Below, in pieces: positions 45,261-57,578 of a DNA stretch of 64,000 bases. This DNA comes from Vombatus ursinus (taxonomy: Eukaryota > Chordata > Mammalia > Diprotodontia > Vombatidae): positions 6,703,959 through 6,767,958 of the forward strand of contig NW_020954626.1 of NCBI RefSeq assembly GCF_900497805.2, given 5' to 3'. Below the pieces are notes generated by a model that saw only the letters and a program-made list of their open reading frames with translations, was not told where the DNA came from and did not search any database. The position numbers and the translations under genes were made by a program. Positions within the stretch are counted from its first letter, which is position 1. The number at the start of each line of letters is the position of its first letter.

Positions 45261-46794
45261 TGAACAACTTGCCTATGAATGAACAACATCTGGCCTATGA
45301 AATAAATTGCATTTGTGTTTTGCTTTTCTGAGAATAAAAGATTTGGATGAAATATTTCCTTTCTCCCAGACCTGCTGCTTTGATGCATTGCAACTCATAC
45401 TACATTAGTTTCACTTTCCATGATATTTCTGAAAGGCTATTTCTTCATAAAACGATATCTGAAAAAGAAATCTTCTTGGAGAATACCTTCCTTAACAAAT
45501 TGGTTTGCTAACAGTTACAGACTAGATCAGCAAATTTCAGAATATACCAAATACAATTTTCTTATCTGGTTGTAAAAATGGGCTCATTTTTTCCTCTTCT
45601 CTTTTTTTTCCATCTCAAAGAGAGACTTCAGTTAAACAGGAAGCTGCAGGGTCAATGAACAAATGTATTACCATTTCCTTAAGTAACTCTTGTGTCAGGG
45701 ATGTCTGTGGCATAAAAAGCCCAGTTTACCTTATCACACTTATCTTACTTGGAAACCCCACTGAGAAATATGAGACATTCTGTTGCACAGCCCAGCACAC
45801 CTCACTTGTACACTCTTATAGCTCAAGTCATCAAACAAGTGTTTAATATCACAGGTAACATTAGAACCAAAAAAACTGGGAACATTGGCTGTAACTGATC
45901 CCTGGTTTGCCGTCTGGGGAAACTGATTTCACAAATCATCATCAGAAGAGTAATGCTGTATTTATAGACCATACTAGCCAGAAAAAAAAAATCTAATAGC
46001 AAAAGGGTTTAATCAAGACGTAAAGTAAATAAGAGGAAATTAAGTAGTAGAGTGACCATTCACAAAGAGCTATCATCTCCTACATCCTCCAAGTGGTATA
46101 CAGGATAGAAAGCTACTGGGGAAAATTTAAGCCAGGGTAGGAAATTAGCTTTCAATACATAGGTAGATAGAGTAAGGAAATTTCTCCTCTCTTCTCCATA
46201 TGCTTTCAGCGGCCAACAAGCAAATCTACCACAGTACCTTGGAACTAGATTTGCATAGGCTTCAGGATACAAGCGCCTAAGAATCTATTTCCCGTATTTC
46301 TAAACTGGGTATAACTACAGAACAAACATCTCCTGTTCGGTAGACTGTATTCCCCAAATCAGGCTAAACCTGTTCCTCTCTCCATGCAAGGCTATTCACA
46401 AATACCCACAATCCCATCTCTTTCCCACTGCTTGTTTTCATGTAGCCCTCTATTTCTGGCTTCTCGGTCTTCTCCAAGTGGTTTCTTCCCCCTTCTCTTG
46501 TCTTTGTTTTCTAATTCTGGGCTTCCTAACAAAATCCTTCATCTAAGCATAAGTCTACTGATATTCTTATGTCCCAAAGCTTTCTCCCTTGGGATCCTTT
46601 GCCTAATCATTATGGGCACTTGAATCCGTGTTGAAGAGTCCCTATTAAGGGTAAAGGGAATCTCTGCTCTTATTACATACAATTATAAAAACTCTGTGCC
46701 CTTGCATACAATAATTTGCTTGCTCTAATCCCATTTTAATGAACCAAATTATCTCTTGAGTACCCCATTTCCATTCCCCTCTGGCCCGCAGGAA
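45261..46794. other. no recognised feature
   Basis: About 1.5 kb, apparently single-copy. Short frames (for example 45655-45846, 46384-46623) show no known domain. Confidence 0.4.
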
Positions 46795-47135
46795 ATACAA
46801 TAGAGTGGAAATAGTGTTGGCTCTGGAATCAGAGGAAGTAGGTTCAAAGCTTGCCTCTGATGCTTACTATTTAATACTTGTGTGACCCTGGACAAGTCAT
46901 TTATCATCTGTAAAATGTGGGGGTTGAACTACATGAAATTTCTGAGGCAGATAGGTGGCAAAGTAGAGTCAGGAAGACCTGAGTCTAAATCTGGTCTTAG
47001 ACACTTACTAGCTATGTGACAATGGGCAAGTCATTTAACTTTTGCCTCAGTTTCCTCAACTGTAAAATGGGAATAATAACAGTACCTCTGTCAGAAGTAA
47101 TATTTGTAAAATGCTTAGCACAGTGCCTGACATAC
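46795..47135 (+). mobile_element. two CORE-SINE copies in tandem
   Basis: 46795-46925 (gagtggaaatagtgttggct ... catctgtaaaatgtgggggt) and 46940-47135 (ggcagataggtggcaaagta ... gcttagcacagtgcctgaca). Confidence 0.75.
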
Positions 47136-47265
47136 ATACATATATGCATATACATACATATATACATATGCATGTATACATATATATGTATGTATACAGA
47201 TACATAAATACATATATATACACATACACACACACACACACATATATATATACATGTATATAAAT
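47132..47265. repeat. (CATA)n/(TA)n/(CA)n microsatellite
   Basis: Tetranucleotide and dinucleotide steps that begin at the 3' end of the preceding SINE. Confidence 0.95.
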
Positions 47266-47581
47266 GCTTATTCCTTTACCCCTTCCCTTTCAGTCCTAGA
47301 TCTAAGAGCCTGTGACCCTGTAACTATGAATCCCTTCTCAAATGTATTAGCCTAGGAACTAGTACTAGGAACTACTCTCATATAGACTTGTCGTGGGATT
47401 AGGTAGCATTTGAATTATCTAACCTTTGTTTCTCTTTGTTAGGAATGAAGGCTACAACATCCAGAACAAAAAACAATGAAGTTCTTGTATCTTCTCAAGA
47501 GGTAGCACATTCCTCCTCACCAGAAATCTCTTAGACTGCTACTGACTTGGAGATCTTCCATGAACAAATGTCCATTTAGGG
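47266..47581. other. no recognised feature
   Basis: Unassigned. Confidence 0.4.
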
Positions 47582-48221
47582 CAGGTGTTCTTAACCAGGG
47601 TTCTGTCAGTCAATAAACACTTATTAAGTACCTACTATGTGCCAGGCACTGTTCTAAATGCCAGGCACCTTGCTAAGTGTCAGGAATACAAAAGAGAGAG
47701 AAAAGACAGTTCCTACCCTCGAGAAGCTTACATTCTAATTGGGGAGAAGTCATGCAGACAACTATGTCCAAACAAAATATATACAGGATAAATTGGAGAT
47801 AATCAACAGAAGAGAGTCATTAGCATTAAGGAGGCTCAGGAAAGGCTTCTTGTGGGAGATGGGATTTTAGCTGGGAGTTGAAGGAAGCCAGGGAAGCTAG
47901 GAGGCAGATATGAGGAGGGAGAGAATCCCAAGCAAGGGGATCAGCTAGAGAAAATACCCAGAGCAGAGAGATGGACATGAAGTGTCTTGTGAGAGGAACA
48001 GCCAGGAGGCCAGTGTCACTGGACCTCAGAGTCCATGAAGGGGTATAAAAGGGACTATGAACTTGATTGTTGCTTTTCTAAGTACTTTGATAACTGTATT
48101 TCAATATAATTATTTCTTTCATAATCCTATGTATTTAATTTTGTGCATTTAAAAACATTCTGAGAATGGGTCCACAGGCTTCCCTAAACTGTCAGAAGGA
48201 TCCATGACACAAAAACCCCTA
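47582..48221 (+). mobile_element. hAT-type MITE interrupted by an L2-tail repeat
   Basis: Termini caggtgttcttaaccaggg and, inverted, the right end around cacaaaaacccct. Flanks atttaggg (47574-47581) and atttagct (48222-48229) agree at 6 of 8. The insert occupies about 47607-48058. Confidence 0.75.
47607..48058 (-). mobile_element. L2-clade tail repeat nested in hAT MITE
   Basis: The best-preserved copy of the tail family in the window: cagtcaataaacacttatta at the left, then gggattttagctgggagttg and gaggccagtgtcactggacc. Confidence 0.75.
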
Positions 48222-49133
48222 ATTTAGCTTAACTTTTGCTTCATTCCAACCTCTCCATCCAGCTTAGAAGGACATTCTTCCCCAAAGAATCATTCTCTGG
48301 TTCTCTGGAGGCTGCCAGTACACTTCAATTACTCCTCAATTCATTTCTAAGAGACACTGGAGCACATTATACAAATCAATTCCATGCACACAAATATACT
48401 CTTAATAAACAACCATCACCATAAATTCAACCTAGGAAATGATTTGACAGGCCATATTGAAATTTTAATTTAAAATTTATTGCCATATGTAATTTATTGC
48501 CTGGTTCACCACTCTCCAGATAAGGTCAAAAGAGCTATAAAAGATTATGCCCCCCCCAAATATAATATAATAATTTTAATCCAATCAGTTTCATGTCTTT
48601 TTGTTAAAAGATATAAGGGGTGACTATACAACTATGCCTAATTAGTCATAACTAGTGAGACATCCACCCGACTGGCATAACTGTTGTTTCCAGGGCCTCG
48701 TAGAAAGGCTACAGTAAATCAGACCAATGAGATATTTTGGTCTCTAAGCAACCACTTTTTATTATAATGCTTTGACCCAGCAGCTGGTTGGGCTATATAT
48801 GAATTCATCAACAAAGCTATGAAAAACAAGATCACAAGCTCTGAAATACCGTAGCCTGGTTGACAGGGAAATAAGAATTCATGTCATCGGTTTTCAGGGT
48901 TCTCTTTCTCAATAAGCACAGCTAGCAAAAAAGTGAATGAGCCTCTGAAGGCCAGCACCCCCTCAACCCCCACATCTACCTGCAGGACTGAGTGCCATGT
49001 TTTTCTTCATACTCAGGCCAACAAATGTATTCATAATAAAAGAGTCTATCACCAAACAAGTGGATCTCAGAAGACTCATATGTGTCTTTTGAGTGGTCAT
49101 TTGACTGCTATTTGATAGAAGGGCACTACAGAG
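48222..49133. other. no recognised feature
   Basis: Unassigned; AT-rich in the first half. Confidence 0.4.
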
Positions 49134-49363
49134 GAGGGGTTATTAACCTGGGGTCCATGGAAGGGGACTGAGGGTAGATTTCAGACATGAAATGGATAGG
49201 AAAAAAAATTACATCTTTGTCATTAGTAACCTTTGGCTTCCTTAGTAATCCTATGTATTTTATTTTATGCATATAAAAACAAAATATTACTCTAAGAAGG
49301 GATTCATTGGATTCACTAAGCTGCCAAAGGAGTCCATGACACATAAAAGGCTAAGAACCCCTG
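49134..49363 (+). mobile_element. hAT-type MITE
   Basis: Left end aggggttattaacctggggt and right end ggctaagaacccctg. The middle (taatcctatgtattttattt) is shared with 48.12 and 63.79 kb. Confidence 0.85.
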
Positions 49364-49439
49364 TTGGGACCCTTGGGCATGGATTATATAATATTAGAAG
49401 TGCTATAATGTTAATACTGAGATATAGCCAACAGGCTTC

Positions 49440-50050
49440 TCTAATTATTCCTTTCAACAGGCATTTATAATGTACCTACTATGTGCTCGGCAGTTTGTTA
49501 GGTGCTAGGGACACAAAAACAAAAACAGAACAATCTTTGCCCTCAAGGAGGTTACATTTTATTGGCGGTAAGAGGTAATAGAGAACAATATATACACAGA
49601 TAAATCAATTAAAAAACAGGGATAGGGACTGAAGCTGCAATTTCTTTCATATAGGGATTAAGAAACTCTGGCAATGCAGACCAGAACCTTCTCTGCAGCT
49701 TATAGTCTCAGAAAGTTGCCTAGAGCACCAAGAGGTCAAGTGATTTGTCCAGAGTCACAGAGCCAGTATGTGTTCAGAGGCAGTACTTGAATCTAGGTCT
49801 TCTGGCTCCAAGGCTAGATATCTAAATACAAATTAATTTGGGAGGTGGGAAGAAAGCACTAACAACCTGGAGAGGAAGGAGAAGAGATCAGGAAATAGCT
49901 CAAGTAGTAGACAGCAACTGAGTTAAGTCTTGAAGACAGCTAGGTCTTCCAAGAGGTAAGAAAAGAGGAGCCTTTCAGGCATAGGAAACAGCCTGTGCAA
50001 AGGCATACATACGTAAGATCAAATTTTAGGATAGAGAAGAACATCTAGGT
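49440..50050 (-). mobile_element. L2-tail repeat split by a SINE
   Basis: 49440-49620 and 49850-50050 are tail-family pieces (tactatgtgctcggcagttt; agcctttcaggcataggaaa). 49660-49820 is the SINE also seen split at 44.35 kb. Confidence 0.6.
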
Positions 50051-50224
50051 TGGCTTAGCTGGAATGTAGAAGAAGGAAGCATCATTTTCTTCCTTAGACA
50101 GGATATACACATAGCCAACAAACTGGACTGTGATATGGTCAGTCTTTGATCATGAAGATGATCAAAGACTTTCATGCATGTACAAATAGAGTTGGAGGCA
50201 ATTTCAAGGGCCTGTTGTTTTAAG

Positions 50225-50390
50225 ATGGCATAATGACTTAGAGTCAAGAGAGATCAGAGTAACAGGTACCCCTTATATGACCCTAACCAAGTTACTTAAC
50301 CTCTCTAAGCCTCAGGTTCCTTAGCTATAAAATGGGTATAATAAAATTTACTCTATCCACCTCTCAGGGTAAAGTATGTACAGAAAGATG
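50225..50390 (+). mobile_element. CORE-SINE
   Basis: Pattern 'tgaccctaaccaagttactt ... tagctataaaatgggtataa'. Confidence 0.7.
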
Positions 50391-51166
50391 AGTTATTAAT
50401 TAATATTGTTATCACAACTGGAGAAACAAAATGAGAGACCATTATACCAATAGATAGGGGGGCAGAGAAACTAAAATATTCCATTTTACTCTTTCTATAG
50501 TACATTATTTTTAAAACCTTCATTAGGAAGAAAAAAAATGAAGTTGATGGTCCTTGAGCCTTGTACAACCAATATAAGTCACCACAGAGAGACTAGGATG
50601 CAAAAAACAAAACAAAAAAAAAAAACAGAGCACTTAATACTGTCAAAACTTGGCTCTGTTATCATAAAACTACATTTAAAGACCTTTTACCTTTCCATCA
50701 GGGTTTTCCTGCTCATCTGTTCCCAAAACAGCTGCAATTCAATTCCTCAAACATTTATTAAACTCCCCACCATGTGCAAAGTATAATCAGAACAGATTGG
50801 TGTGACATGCAGCACGAGTTATGGATAGCCTGAGCTACACTGATATCCACACAATGTGGGCAGATGCAAAAGAAGGTCATCAGTACATTGGGAAGATCAG
50901 AAGATCTGTAGGAGAACATAGACATGAGTCATGTAGGATGAGAAGGCCTGTGCTCATGTGGATACTGAATCAAGGCATTGTAAAGCTTAAAAGATTCCAG
51001 AGGATAGAAAAATCCCAAACATCCCCGACCTGAAGGCAAAGGCATCAATTCTGTCCATGCAGGCCTGGGGCAATGAGGGAAGGGGCACGAAAAGAAATTA
51101 TCTGTAAGAAATTTACTTTAAAAAAATCATAAAGAGATTTTTTGCTTAGAGCCTCAGTCTTAAATT
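50391..51166. other. no recognised feature
   Basis: Unassigned. A 70-codon plus frame at 50821-51033 is open but matches nothing I know. Confidence 0.4.
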
Positions 51167-51407
51167 TGTTCAGTCATTTTTCAGTCACATCTGATTTCGT
51201 GACTCCATTTAGGGCTTTCTTGGCAAAGACACTGGAGTGGTTTGCCATTTTCTTCTCCAGCTTGTTTTACAGATGAGGAAACTGAGGCAAACAGGGTTAA
51301 GTGACTCACCTAGAGTCACACAGCTGATACGTGTCTGAGACCAAATTTTAACTCAGGTCTTCCTGACTCCAGGTCACACCCTATCCACTGCGCCACCTAG
51401 CTGCCCC
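51167..51407 (-). mobile_element. Mar1-like SINE
   Basis: Tail ttcagtcacatctgatttcg, core, and reversed head ctatccactgcgccacctag. Confidence 0.92.
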
Positions 51408-52561
51408 AAGTCTTAGAACATTGCCTTAAGTTTTAGTCTTTCAGCATTACTGTACCAAATCTATGATAATGTCTCTTTAATTATAAATAAAAAGAAAATA
51501 TTATGTTAGGGGTGGGTTGGGGGGAGTGTTCCTTCCTATTCTTGCAGTGAGGTTATAAATGATCTGTCTTCCTTGATAAGGTGAAATCACAAAGAGGGCT
51601 TAAAAAAAAAACACACACACAAATTCCAAAAAAGGGAGATACAAAGAGTAAGTGCTATAGGAGTTCAGAGGAGATGAATGCATCTTACACATCATAAAAG
51701 AAACTTGACTTCAGAATCCTGAGCAAAAAGCAAAGATTGAAGTTTCAAGAAGATTCACTGCAATTGAGTAGGAAATGGAGAAAATGGGTAGTAAAGATCA
51801 GCTTTAGTCTCTCTCTCCAGTATTCAAGGAACACACAGAGGGATGAATCCAAAGGAGTAAACAGAGCTGTCCAATGCTCCTCTGCTCTGGCCTGCTCTGC
51901 CCAATCTGGTCACTCTAGGAGAAGAGGTGCAAACCTTTGTCATTCACTCTCAGAAACAAACTCTACTCCTCCAGAAAAACGAAATACCTTCCCTTCTTCT
52001 TCTTCCCTTCTCCTTCATTTGGTAGAGATCTTGGTAGAGGATCAAGAAAGTAGGTAGCATTTGTGACTGTATCTATCATCCTTTTAAAAATGGACAAAAC
52101 TTTTTTCTTTGTATGTTGAAATGCTTGTGTTTATTGATGATTGTTCAGTTCACAAAAAAGAATTGGTTTAAAAAAACAAAAACAAAATAACAACACACAG
52201 TTATCTCCATTTTCCCTGTCTTATACTTCTCTTCTGTATACTTTATAAGTTTTCTGGGCCACAAAACTCTGATGTTTGCTCTCACTAAACCAACAAATGC
52301 TTTGTAAGCAAAAACATAAGGTACTATAGGAGTAACAGCCTAGTTTCCATACTTAGATCATCTCAGTGTTTATAAGCTGAGGTTTTGGCTATTAAACATC
52401 GACTATGGCTCCTAATTTCTAACCAAAGGCAGAATTCCTCTTGGTTCCAATGGTCTATTTTTAGAGGTGAATTTTGTTTTGGAAGGTACAAATTTGAGAA
52501 CCTAAAGTTTCCCAGTAATGCCAAGGAGCAACAACAGTGGGAGACCAATGGAGAAAGGTAA
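51408..52561. other. no recognised feature
   Basis: About 1.15 kb, apparently single-copy and unassigned; the 106-codon plus frame at 51737-52057 has no known domain. Confidence 0.4.
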
Positions 52562-52900
52562 ATTCGACTCAATAAACCTTTATTAAGCTCCTATTGGCCA
52601 GATCACTATTATATTTCTGTGAAAGACAAAATAAAATTTAGATAGAATAGACATTGCCCTTGAGGAACTAAAGTTTAATAAGAAGATGTGTCATATAAAA
52701 AGGAGGTAGAATAAGAGGGAAAATAATTTTCCCTCAGTGTTTATAAGGTGCTTTTCTCAAAAGAACCTGTGAGTAGATCAGTGAAAATTCTGTATCTGTG
52801 TTAAGAGAAGGAAATTGAGAGCCAAAAACATTAAGTGGTTTTGGAAGTTGGGATTGGAGCCCAAGTCTCCTGATTCCAAATATTTTTTCACATGTACCTT
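52562..52900 (-). mobile_element. L2-tail repeat and diverged MIR
   Basis: 52562-52690: actcaataaacctttattaa ... ttgcccttgaggaactaaag. 52700-52900: weak MIR signature ending cccaagtctcctgattccaa. Confidence 0.55.
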
Positions 52901-53135
52901 GCTACCTGCCAACAGAAGTTGATTTTAATTTCTTATCTAATTCTTCTTCTTTACAGAGACTATTTTATTCACCATGAAAAGCACCTGATACTAGAGGCTC
53001 TGAACAGCACAGCATGAGAAGAAAATACTAATGGGAAGAGGGACCAATGAACAGGCCGTGAATCACCAAAGGGCTTGGACCCCCACTACCATCTTCCTCT
53101 TCCATGTCAGAGAAAGGAGAGATGTGACACTCTGG

Positions 53136-53137
<2 letters not shown>

Positions 53138-53180
<43 letters not shown>
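53138..53180. repeat. (AC)n microsatellite
   Basis: About 21 pure AC units. Confidence 0.97.
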
Positions 53181-53182
<2 letters not shown>

Positions 53183-53599
53183 CAGTATGCGACTTATTGG
53201 GAAGCTCAGAAGAAGGGTTTTGACCTTAAAAGATGACCTTTAGATATCTGCACAACCTCAAAGCCAAAGTCTGGATAAACCCAGTTGTAGAGAAGCTGGC
53301 TGAAAGAACGACAGTCCTGGTCTGCCTAGGGCCAAACTTCACCAACTGGGCTCTACAGGTTGTAAAGGAATAAAATGAAAAGCAAGAAGAAGGAAAATCT
53401 CAGGGCTTTCCTTCTTCCTTTCTCTGTATATTTCTAAGTCCCCTCTCTCGAGGGGATAATCCCTCCCCAACATCTGGATACATACGCCAAGGTAGATCTT
53501 AAGTTCTGTCCTCCAGTCTTCCCTCATCAGCCAAGTATCCTACTCAAACCAACCAGTCTCCTCAATCTGGAATCCATCCCTTAGACGTCTGTCTTCTGG

Positions 53600-54510
53600 C
53601 CACCCCTAGACCGCCTCCCCTAAACATGTGCCATCTCTCAGGAGTTGCCCTGGGGGATTTAGAGCTCCTAAAATCGTTTCCCCCAGGGTCGGCCCAGAAA
53701 AGCCCCAGGGTGGGACTCTAGGGGTGAAGCGGGGCACCTCTGCCCACTCCCATTCCCCCCTTGTCTGACCTCCCAGCCCAAAGCGAAACACTCGCGGTCC
53801 TGTTCCGCAACCCCCCGTGAAAAATGTGAACCGCCTCCCTAGAACAACACTAGCAAGATGCCCATCATTGCTTCTCCCACCCAATCAACGACACCCCAGC
53901 CCCCACACCCCGGGCGATGTCGTCCATGGGGGACGGGCTAAGGAGATCTCTGCCTCACCCTCACCTGTCTACCGTGTCCCGTCGTCCCCGAAGCAGCTGC
54001 AGGTCCACGCTCAGTGCGCTCAGCTCCCACTCTGCAGACTGCCCTTTTTTGGGTCCCTGGCGGCTATGTTCCGTCCGGCCCCACATCACTTCCCGTAAAG
54101 GAGCTGAGAGGTGGGGGCGGGTCCTCTTTTCTTTCCTACACCTCCCTCTTCCTCCTCCTCACCCGCAGGGTACCTCCCAACCGAGTTCTTCGGCCCCTGT
54201 GCCCACGTGGGAAGTTAGGTGGCTTCGGCGTCCTCTGATCTCTCCCTCCTGGGGAAGGACAGCGGGATGGAGCCCCGAGCCAGGAGCGGGACTGGCCCTG
54301 CACCTGCCGCCTGATACCCCACAGGGAAAGTAGGAAAGGCTAGAGAGAGGACCCCGCCCCCGCAGCTGGGTAGAAGCCACCTGGAACTCCGGAGGGGGCG
54401 GGGGCGGACCAGTGGGAAGAGGGGAGCCCCTAGCTAGGGTTCCTGGGCTTTGCTGCCGGTTTCCTGTCACCCACAGAGGAAGGTCTTCCCGGCCTTGGCT
54501 GCAAGGAGTA
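53600..54510 (-). promoter_or_regulatory. CpG island, candidate RAB27A promoter and 5' noncoding exon
   Basis: This is the second GC- and CpG-rich block in the window, with GC boxes (gggggcgg at 54113-54120, gggggcgggggcgg near 54396) and a palindromic E-box CCCACGTGGG at 54202-54211. On minus, a consensus donor CAG|GTGAGG would end an exon at 53965. No coding exon is recognisable; the longer frames inside look like GC-rich chance frames. The assignment to RAB27A rests on human gene order (RAB27A - PIGBOS1 - PIGB) and is inference. An unrelated lncRNA promoter is possible. Confidence 0.5.
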
Positions 54511-56197
54511 AGTGGTCTGTGTGAGCTGGCACGGAAGATTTTTTAGCTGGAGTGAAGGAAAGGGTTAATGTTTAGTTGAGGAGAAATGAAGGAAAGCGGA
54601 AAGAGGGTACTGTTTAGATGGGTAGAAGGACGGAACGGAATGAACATGTAATGATCCATTTCAGTCGCAGTGTGGCATTTTGTTTAGCCACTCCTTATTA
54701 AACTTGCATGCGCCTTCCCAAGAGCCACTTTCGGAAAACGATTCCAAGGACACAGACCCTGCTGCCGGTGCGTGGCTGACTTGAGCCCTAACCCTGGCTC
54801 TCTTAGGCGAACAGTCCTTTATCAATTCACCTCCCATGAGGTCCTAAGCCCAGGATTTCCACTCAGAGCATACACGCTCACTAAGCGTAATAGATAGCTC
54901 CGTACCTCCCATCCTTCATTGGTCTCTAATTTCTGACTTTTGAGAAAATTCCTGCAAAAGGGGAAAGGCAATAGCATCTGCTGTGAAAAGGAATCAAAGG
55001 TAGCAAAGGAAAGAGAAGAGTCATAAAGAGAAATATAAGCCCAAACCATATTGGTTATAAATGTAGTTCTTCCTGGTATGGGCTAATTCAGTTTAAAAGC
55101 AACTTAAACTGTGAGAAACAGGATGCATGACCTAATTGTATAGCAAAATGACATAGAAGCAAATTGGTGAAATCTGTCAGCCTTTGCTGCCACCTAGCGA
55201 CTCCCTCTTATGTCAGTTTCGTTTCTTTAAACCTAAGGCCTGTGATTATTGAAACAGCTGGACTGCTGGGCGCCTATCCGAAGAATGTTGTTCATTGATG
55301 CTACTGGGGTCAAAACAGTATGTGCTGAATTGCAGCTCATAAAACCAGTCACTACTAGTAACTTGTTGCTGAGAAAGCCCTTCACCTGTACCTACAGACA
55401 TCTGGAAAGACTAAAGAATATCCCAGAGGTTCTGCATTTTGAATAAATCCATTCTTGGCAATTCATTCTCTGCCCAAACCAGTTTTTTTTCCCCCCACAG
55501 GAACCTCCACGGGAAATGGTGTAAACTGAAATAGGGAAAGATTCTGGATGGTGTCTGGGAGGTGGATCCAAGGTCCATTTCAATCCAAACCACACTACCT
55601 TTGCAGAAGGATTAAGTAAAGAGGCTGAGAAGCTGGACAGGAAGCCATCCCCAGGCTAGCAATCCAGTGGACCATGTCTGCAGGTACAAACAGACTTCAG
55701 AAAGCTCTTGGAGAACTTAAGTAGCCTCCCAGGATTGTGTGGGCTCTGACTAGAGACACTTCCTACTCTTGGCCTTTCAGAATTCTCATCTTTCTTCTCC
55801 ACATCTAACCAGGCACTCCAATTCCCATCATGGGATCCAGGACTTCTTCTGACTGAGAGACCAGTTTGACCTGGGCCCACCACAATGCTGCTCTCCAGCC
55901 ACCTTCATGTGCTGTGTCTCCACCCTTGTACCATTTGCCCATCTCTGCTTTCCACCTCTAACATTGGGAACCAGTTCAAGACTGCTGTTCCTAGAAAGGT
56001 TACATCAGTCAATTGCTCAATGACTCCGTCTTCCCTAACCAAAACACCATCCTCGGCCATCACTCCCTGATGTGATGTTTTCCTCAACTAAAACCTAAGC
56101 ATTTTGAGGGCAAGAACCATCTCCCCCTGCCCATCTGGTAACTTGCACACATAAGCAAATTGTTTAATTGAATTGAATCATTTAAGAAAAAAAATCA
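54511..56197. other. no recognised feature between promoter island and SINE
   Basis: Apparently single-copy. The 65-codon plus frame at 55249-55446 and others show no known domain. If 54 kb is a minus-strand promoter, this is its upstream region. Confidence 0.4.
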
Positions 56198-56343
56198 GGG
56201 GTAGCTAGGTGGCACAGTGGATAGAGCACTGGTCCTGGAGTCAGGAGGACCTGAGTTCAAATCCAGTCCTTGACACATAAAACTCACTAGCTGTGTGATT
56301 CTGACCAAGTCACTTAACCCCAACTGCCTCACAAAAAAAAAAA
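56198..56343 (+). mobile_element. WSINE1-like short SINE
   Basis: Complete: ggggtagctaggtggcacag to ccccaactgcctcac and an 11-bp A-tail. Confidence 0.92.
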
Positions 56344-56659
56344 TTCAAAGTCTTTAGGATATGGAAGACCATAGTCATTACCACTAGAAATGGGAAAGTT
56401 AATACCACTGGTTTATTAAAAGTGAAATAGAAAAGGAGGCAATTTCTAAAACTGTTATCACTCATCTAGTATCAATATACTACCCTATGTTTTAGTTATC
56501 TTTTAAGTTCATGAGTGTTTGTGTATCTGCATTCCCCAGATAAATACAAGCTCCCTGAGGGCAAGACCCTGGTAGCTTCCAGGAGCTAGATAACATTGTG
56601 AGGAATGAGATATCTTGTTCTTCCAATTCCTAGCAACTGCTGGAACTATGAATCAAGGG

Positions 56660-57180
56660 CCTCTGTCTAGCCTCCCATCACTCCTAGAATTGGAAGGTAT
56701 CTTAACAGTCACTTAGTTCAGCTTTGGATACCCTCTACATCAGTGGTATGAAACTCAAACAGAAAGAGCCATTATACTGTACATAAGGATCCCTGTGGGT
56801 TGTGTGTTGACTGCTAACCACATAAAAAATTAACTGTTCTTTTGTATTTTTATTTATTTTGTTAACTATTTCCCAGTTACATTTTAATCTGGTTCAAGTT
56901 GCACTCTTAAGTGTTGCAGGCTGCACTGCATAGTCACCTATTTAACACCCTTGCTCAACCACATAGCTAAAAAACCAAAGTAAACATTTGGTCTTAATTT
57001 GAATTCAATCAGTGAACTTTCTCACAGGGAAGCCTATTTTTTGGACAGCTATTAGCAATTGTCTTAAATTTAGATATCTCCCCATGTGCCTGAAACAAGT
57101 CTCTGCCTCCTGTAAGTGCCCGTGCTATATACATTCCTCCCTTTGAGGAACAATCTGGAACCCTGTACCTTCTGGGATAA
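56660..57180 (-). mobile_element. CR1/L3-clade LINE fragment split by a hAT MITE
   Basis: 56660-56740 (ctcctagaattggaaggtat) and 56954-57180 (gggaagcctattttttggac ... ttagatatctccccatgtgc) are consecutive pieces of the LINE end seen at 26.9 kb. Confidence 0.5.
56741..56953 (+). mobile_element. hAT-type MITE
   Basis: Left end cagtggtatgaaactcaaac and right end aacacccttg; the central blocks (ttttatttattttgttaact, cagttacattttaatctggt) match the copy at 44.4 kb. Confidence 0.8.
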
Positions 57181-57493
57181 AATGAAAATGTTTAGCTCTA
57201 TCTAGTACATGTAGTTTAGACACATCTAGTATTCATCTCATGTATCCCTATCTGCTGCCACTGCTAAATCTAGCTGCTCCAATTTCCCCCTCACTCATCT
57301 CTGATTAAGTATTCCATATCCCATTTGATGGATATTTGGTGTTTTAAGTATAAGCAATGCCTGAGTTACAAACCCCTGGTTTACAGTGTCCCTTCCACAT
57401 GAACAGCCATGGCACTGCTCCATAGAACAGAATATCAACACCAGGCACCAGGTAGCTACATGTTTTTATAGATGGACTTAACTACTGCTAAGA

Positions 57494-57578
57494 CAGGGGT
57501 GGGGAACTTGCACCCTCCAGGCCATATGTGGCTCTCTAGGTCCTCAAGTGAAGCCCTTTGACTGAATCCCCACCCTTG
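57494..57578 (+). mobile_element. internally deleted palindromic hAT MITE
   Basis: The left arm caggggtggggaacttgcac is joined almost directly to the right terminus ccccacccttg. Flanks tgctaaga and gtctaaga agree at 6 of 8. Same family as 3041-3244. Confidence 0.75.

Noticed and set aside
50821-51033. 70-codon plus frame (MDSLSYTDIHTMWADAKEGH...) as a processed pseudogene
   Set aside because: It looks protein-like, but I cannot match it to a family and see no poly-A tail or target duplication; left unassigned.
1-53900. RAB27A coding exons on minus
   Set aside because: I looked for the conserved GDSGVGKT, WDTAGQERF and NKSD coding signatures in reverse complement and found none; they probably lie left of the window.
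53917-54333. 138-codon plus frame in the CpG island
   Set aside because: Long frames are expected by chance in GC-rich DNA; two other frames overlap it and none has a known motif.
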